DNA of 64,000 nt, from contig CP137682.1 in assembly GCA_037976565.1 (NCBI GenBank), positions 4,214,827 to 4,278,826 of the forward strand. Reading direction: 5' to 3'. The position numbers were made by a program, and so were the translations under genes. Source of the DNA: Mesocentrotus franciscanus (taxonomy: Eukaryota > Echinodermata > Echinoidea > Camarodonta > Strongylocentrotidae). The notes under the pieces are model-generated. The model was not told where the DNA came from. It made no database searches and saw nothing but the letters and a program-made list of their open reading frames with translations. The stretch's first letter is position 1; each line of letters begins with the position of its first letter. Below, one piece after another: positions 60,455 to 64,000 of the stretch.

Positions 60455-61133
60455 CAAGTCAACGCAAAACAAAGCGTAGCATCCCCTCGCATACTTAATG
60501 AGCTGTGACCTTTGAGCTACATACTCCGAAATCGAACTTAGGCTGTGTTTTTGATACCATGTACCTTCATACCAAATTTTCGCATATATAATTAGGTATT
60601 TTCGCATATTTAATGAACTATGAACTTTATCCTTTGACCTTCATACTCCGAAATCGAACTTAGGCTGTATTTTGATATCATTTACCTTCATATCAAATTT
60701 CATTTAAATCTGTCAAACATTATAAAAGTTATCGAACGGAAACCAGATTTGGGTATTTTTGCATATTTAATGAGCTATGGCCTTTGACATTCGACCTATA
60801 TACTCCGCAATCGAATTTAGGCTGTATTTTGATACCATGTACCTTCATATCAAATTTCATTAAAATCCATCAAACATTATAAAAGTTATCAAACAGAAAC
60901 CAGATTTGGGTATTTGTGCATATTTAATGAGCTATGACCTTTGACCTTTGACCTATATACTCCGCAATCGAACTTATGCTGTTTTTAGATACCATGTACC
61001 TTCTTATCAAATTTCATTAAAATCCGTCAAACATTACTAAAGTTATCGAACGGAAACCAGATTTGTTAAAGAAGGAAGGACAGACGGCAGCGTTTAAATA
61101 CTATATCCCCTCCGACTTCGTCGGCGAGAGGAT
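60455..61133 (-). repeat. Hairpin-ended dispersed repeat, inverted copy with more internal units
   Basis: It is the reverse complement of the family at 27994-28525: tcgtcggcgag hairpin at 61107-61133, internal ~130-bp units with acatactccgaaatcgaac, gtaccttcatatcaaattt and gtcaaacatta, and atcccctcgc at 60481. About four units here against two there. It lies in the kinase intron between 61590 and 60376. Confidence 0.85.
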
Positions 61134-61590
61134 AATTCACAGTACTTCTTTAAGAAAAGAATTTATGCCAAGACAACTAAAGAATGATTCCATGTTCAAT
61201 TCCATTTGCCATGAAAATACACAAAATTGTATTTGCTGGTAACATGAAGATTATGCCTCACTTTTGAAGTGAAACCCTAAAAACTTGTATCATTTAGTTT
61301 GTTTAAATGTTAGTCTAAAATTAAGTTTGTACAGATTAATCAAACTTAACTGATATAATTTATATTTCCCACCCCATCTACAGGTATGAAATTTCATTGG
61401 CTTATTTCTAATGACATGTTCTATTTGTTAAGAGTCATGGTTACTATAACCTATCTTTTCTCCGTGGTCGAGGTCTGAAGGAAAAGGAATTAAATTCTCC
61501 CTCTTCCCATCTGTGCGATCAAGGGAATTCATGTTACATGATTGGGAAGTGATACCATATGAGGTTGGTAAAGAAGATGGAAAAGCGTAC

Positions 61591-61780
61591 TTATGGACTG
61601 CAACCTCCTGCTCTACTTCAGAATATTGACTACCGTCTGTAATAAGGAGCTTGACTGCAACAGGTGTACCTCTCCATTGACCCTTCCAAACCTCACCAAA
61701 GCCACCTCTCCCAATAATTTCTTTCATCTTCACCTCGTTCTTAGGATCCTTTATGATGTGGACTCCACAGAAAGAATCAT
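61591..61780 (-). CDS. Protein kinase exon with glycine-rich loop and catalytic Lys
   Basis: It begins after a pyrimidine-rich acceptor (ttttttcttag|AT, 61780) and ends CATAA|GTACGC (61591), leaving AA to be completed by the next exon. It encodes DSFCGVHIIKDPKNEV, then KEIIGRGGFGEVWKGQW, RGTPVAVKLL and YSEVEQEVAVHK. GRGGFGEV is the ATP-binding GxGxxG loop, VAVK has the ATP-positioning Lys, and a Glu in EVEQEV can serve as the helix C partner. The donor GTACGC is not ideal, but the join is in frame and restores the kinase fold. The ATG further upstream (61832) is in the intron and not a start. Confidence 0.88.
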
Positions 61781-62149
61781 CTAAGAAAAAATATACAACC
61801 AAAAGATGCATTGGAATTAGCATAGCTTGCATACATTTAATATACCATTGTGGGTTTTAGTATAACAAAACATAACTAAGTGCTTTTGAGCTAACTTTCG
61901 ATAGAAAATTGTGTGGTAATATTTCGCACTTTAAACATTATCTTCAAAAAATGTTAAACAATATTAATTCTCAGGTAGCAGAAATGCAATCTTGATTTAA
62001 CAGAAACTTTTAGAATGGAAATGATTGTACTGAAATGCGCTTACAATTGACCAAGCTTTTATCATGAATTAATATACAAGAAAATAGAGGAAATGTAGTC
62101 ATTGAAGTAATCTTCAATAAGAGATTCCTCTAGGAGTGATCATATCCGT

Positions 62150-63310
62150 ACTGAGAGATTTTACACACAAGTCCATTCGTTATTAATAGTAATTTGCTCC
62201 ATTAATACAGGGGTAAGGTGTGCAACTCCGTTATTACAGACTTTCAAGAAATGTCCATACTAACTATGTAAGGGTAAGTTACTCCATAATGACAGGGGCA
62301 CGGTGCCTAACCTTCAATGAGATAGACTTTAAACAAATGGTCATGCTATATATGTGTATGAGTAAGTCACTCCATTATAACAGGGATAATGTCCATGATC
62401 TCCATGAAAGACTTTACACAGTCATGTCCATACTACATAAGAGCAAGTCATTCCACTAAGAAAGGGATAAGGTACTGTAACAGTATATGTGTCAAGGGAG
62501 ACATTTCACACACTCTACACAAGTAATTCCATTATTTCGAGACATTACACACAATGTCCATACTACATAAGAGCCAGTCATTCCATTATGTCAGGGGTAA
62601 GGTACACAAACTCCATCATTAGAGACTTTACACACATATCTATGCTATATATGTATATGAGTAAGTGACTCCATTATGACAGGGAAAAAGTGCATTATCG
62701 TCAGTATTTTCATTCTGAATAACTGTATTTAGGTCATTCAATTATAGTGAAGTAAGTCGCCAATTTTTTTTCCATTATTAGAGAATTTACGTACATGTCT
62801 ATTCTATCGAGAGTAAGTCACTCCATAATGACATAGGTTAGCTGTGTAATTCCATTAAAGGCATCGTTTAACAATGTTAAATCTGAGATGCATGGCCCTA
62901 CGTGTTATCAGTGTCTGTGATATGGTGTAATATTGAAGCCCTAAACAAAATTGCACTCCAAAATGATCATGAAGTGCCTCAAAAAAGTAAAAATCTTTGA
63001 CTGACCGGTTTGACCATACTCGTTTTTGTCAATAGACTGTAGTGCTATAAAAACCATTAGGAAAACGCAAAATTTGATTTTGATTTCCAATCATTAAAAT
63101 CTTGTTTTTCAAACAGGTGATCGGCTTGTAAAAGTCACAGGGTCCCTAACTGATCTAAAGGTTTATAATTATCAATGCAGCATGAGCTAGATCCAGGGTT
63201 TTGTTTCAGAATCTGAGACAAAGCTACCCAATCCCTTTAAAGAGACTTTGCACACATTTCCATTCGATATAAGAGTATGTCACACCATTATGACAGGGGT
63301 AATATGCAGA
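62150..63310. repeat. Degenerate intronic minisatellite, ~90-bp period
   Basis: Words such as gagactttacacac, tgtccatactacataagag, agtcactccattatgacagg and ggtaaggt recur in that order about nine times (near 62154, 62236, 62325, 62409, 62540, 62627, 62780 and 63240). They are interrupted by a MITE at 62859-63236. It lies in the intron between the kinase exons. Confidence 0.7.
62859..63236. mobile_element. TTAA-flanked insertion, 378 bp, inside the intronic minisatellite
   Basis: TTAA at 62855-62858 and 63237-63240. The ends AGGCATCG and, on minus, AGGGATTG are weakly similar. Removing 62859-63236 plus one TTAA leaves tccattaaagagactttg, which matches the other repeat copies (tccatcattagagacttt). 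That supports a real insertion at TTAA. No coding capacity. Confidence 0.65.
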
Positions 63311-63746
63311 GAGCGTGTAATCCCACCGCTGACACCATGCCGTGACTAAATAACAACTAAACGACTGAAGACATGAAGTTGGGGTTAACAGTGGCTTTTA
63401 ACAGAGCTAGTATGGTGACAATCTATTTCACATTCATAAGAAACCTCTATTTATTGGTTTACTCAATCAAGGGGCTTTACAAACGCATTCATTCTGTGAG
63501 GATTGAACGTGTTTGTATGATCGTATAATGATTATTTAATGAGACATTGTGTGAAGGGCTTAAAATCATTGATATAATTGTGTAATAAGATGCGGCGTGT
63601 TGATATTTATCTGTTCGTTTATTACTTAATTTCCTCTTTCATTAATCGACACAAAGCTACCTTTCAAACTGATGCCAGGCCAATTTTTTTTACTAGATAA
63701 AACAATAAAGAAGAACAAAATTACCATATTTCTTCATTCAACGAAC

Positions 63747-63898
63747 CTGAAAGTGAGCCGGTTGGTGATTCCAAAGAATCATTGCGATCCCGTAACGGTT
63801 GGTCTACACTACTCCTGCTACTAGAAGGAGATGACTGCTTCTCTTGACCACCGTCAGTCGTTTCTACCTTAACAAAGCTGCTGTCACCAAGCTCTTCT
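63747..63898 (-). CDS. Protein kinase, upstream Ser-rich exon (partial gene)
   Basis: It begins after tttcatttcag|A at 63898, where the first base completes a codon from an exon outside the window. It encodes EELGDSSFVKVETTDGG, then EKQSSPSSSRSSVDQ and DSLESPTGSLS. This is a low-complexity, Ser-rich, probably disordered and phosphorylatable linker. If it ends at TTTCAG|GTTCGT (63747) it joins the next exon in frame as ...SLS-D-DSFCGVH. A stronger-looking donor, ATG|GTAATT (63725), adds residues GSLNEEI but would then run out of frame into the kinase exon unless another exon intervenes. So the 3' limit is provisional. The gene's N-terminal part lies to the right of the window. Confidence 0.6.
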
Positions 63899-64000
63899 CT
63901 GAAATGAAACACATTACATTAATTTTGTGAGCTCATCTCAATTGAAAGGTCATAATGGCGGAAAAGGAATTCTCACAATATCATACGAAGCCTCTACTGA

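Overview
The window looks like animal nuclear DNA. It has interrupted genes with GT-AG introns, a class A GPCR, a metazoan-type protein kinase, three LINE families and many short inverted-repeat transposons. The AT-rich background, the frequent ACATGTA/TACATGTA words and the mix of hAT-, Tc1/mariner- and TTAA-type MITEs suggest a marine invertebrate, and an echinoderm such as a sea urchin is plausible. That assignment is inference, because nothing here fixes the species. A run of 500 N (43042-43541) is an assembly gap.

Two host genes can be supported, both on the minus strand. A two-exon rhodopsin-like GPCR of 300 residues lies at 6476-8102; its splice sites join in phase 0 and AATAAA lies 12 bases after the stop. 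At the right end, five exons (63898 down to 57839) encode the Ser-rich linker and the complete catalytic domain of a protein kinase. Its 5' part lies beyond the window, and its introns are full of repeats.

The rest is transposon-derived or unassigned. Dead LINEs lie at 1-2265 (L1/Tx1-like, minus), 8262-11205 (RTE-like, plus) and 39345-40262 (CR1/L2-like, minus). Each carries stops, frameshifts, deletions or a changed catalytic residue. A 5.2 kb TIR element with TA flanks (13955-19155) has internal tandem duplications and no recognised transposase. A 3.65 kb hAT-like unit (43547-47200) contains a higher-order satellite with a ~112 bp monomer and a ~1.28 kb super-period. A second hAT-like unit (48820-50166) has a perfect 8-bp target duplication and a degenerate array of GGGGCACTTAT words. 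At least a dozen MITEs and foldbacks have readable boundaries: 8-bp duplications (33205, 39192), TTAA (20378, 22422, 54727, 62859), TA (29586, 42404, 58968) and TTA (27435). Several elements consist of one short word repeated at irregular spacing, which is the most unusual recurring theme here.

Long stretches (3770-6450, 11340-12650, 23580-27430, 28530-29580, 30110-31630, 32100-33200, 37050-39190, 40265-42400, 50180-53330, 55410-57000) contain no gene that can be supported from sequence alone. No CRISPR, rRNA or tRNA gene was seen, and no clearly new biological system was found beyond the repeat architectures described.
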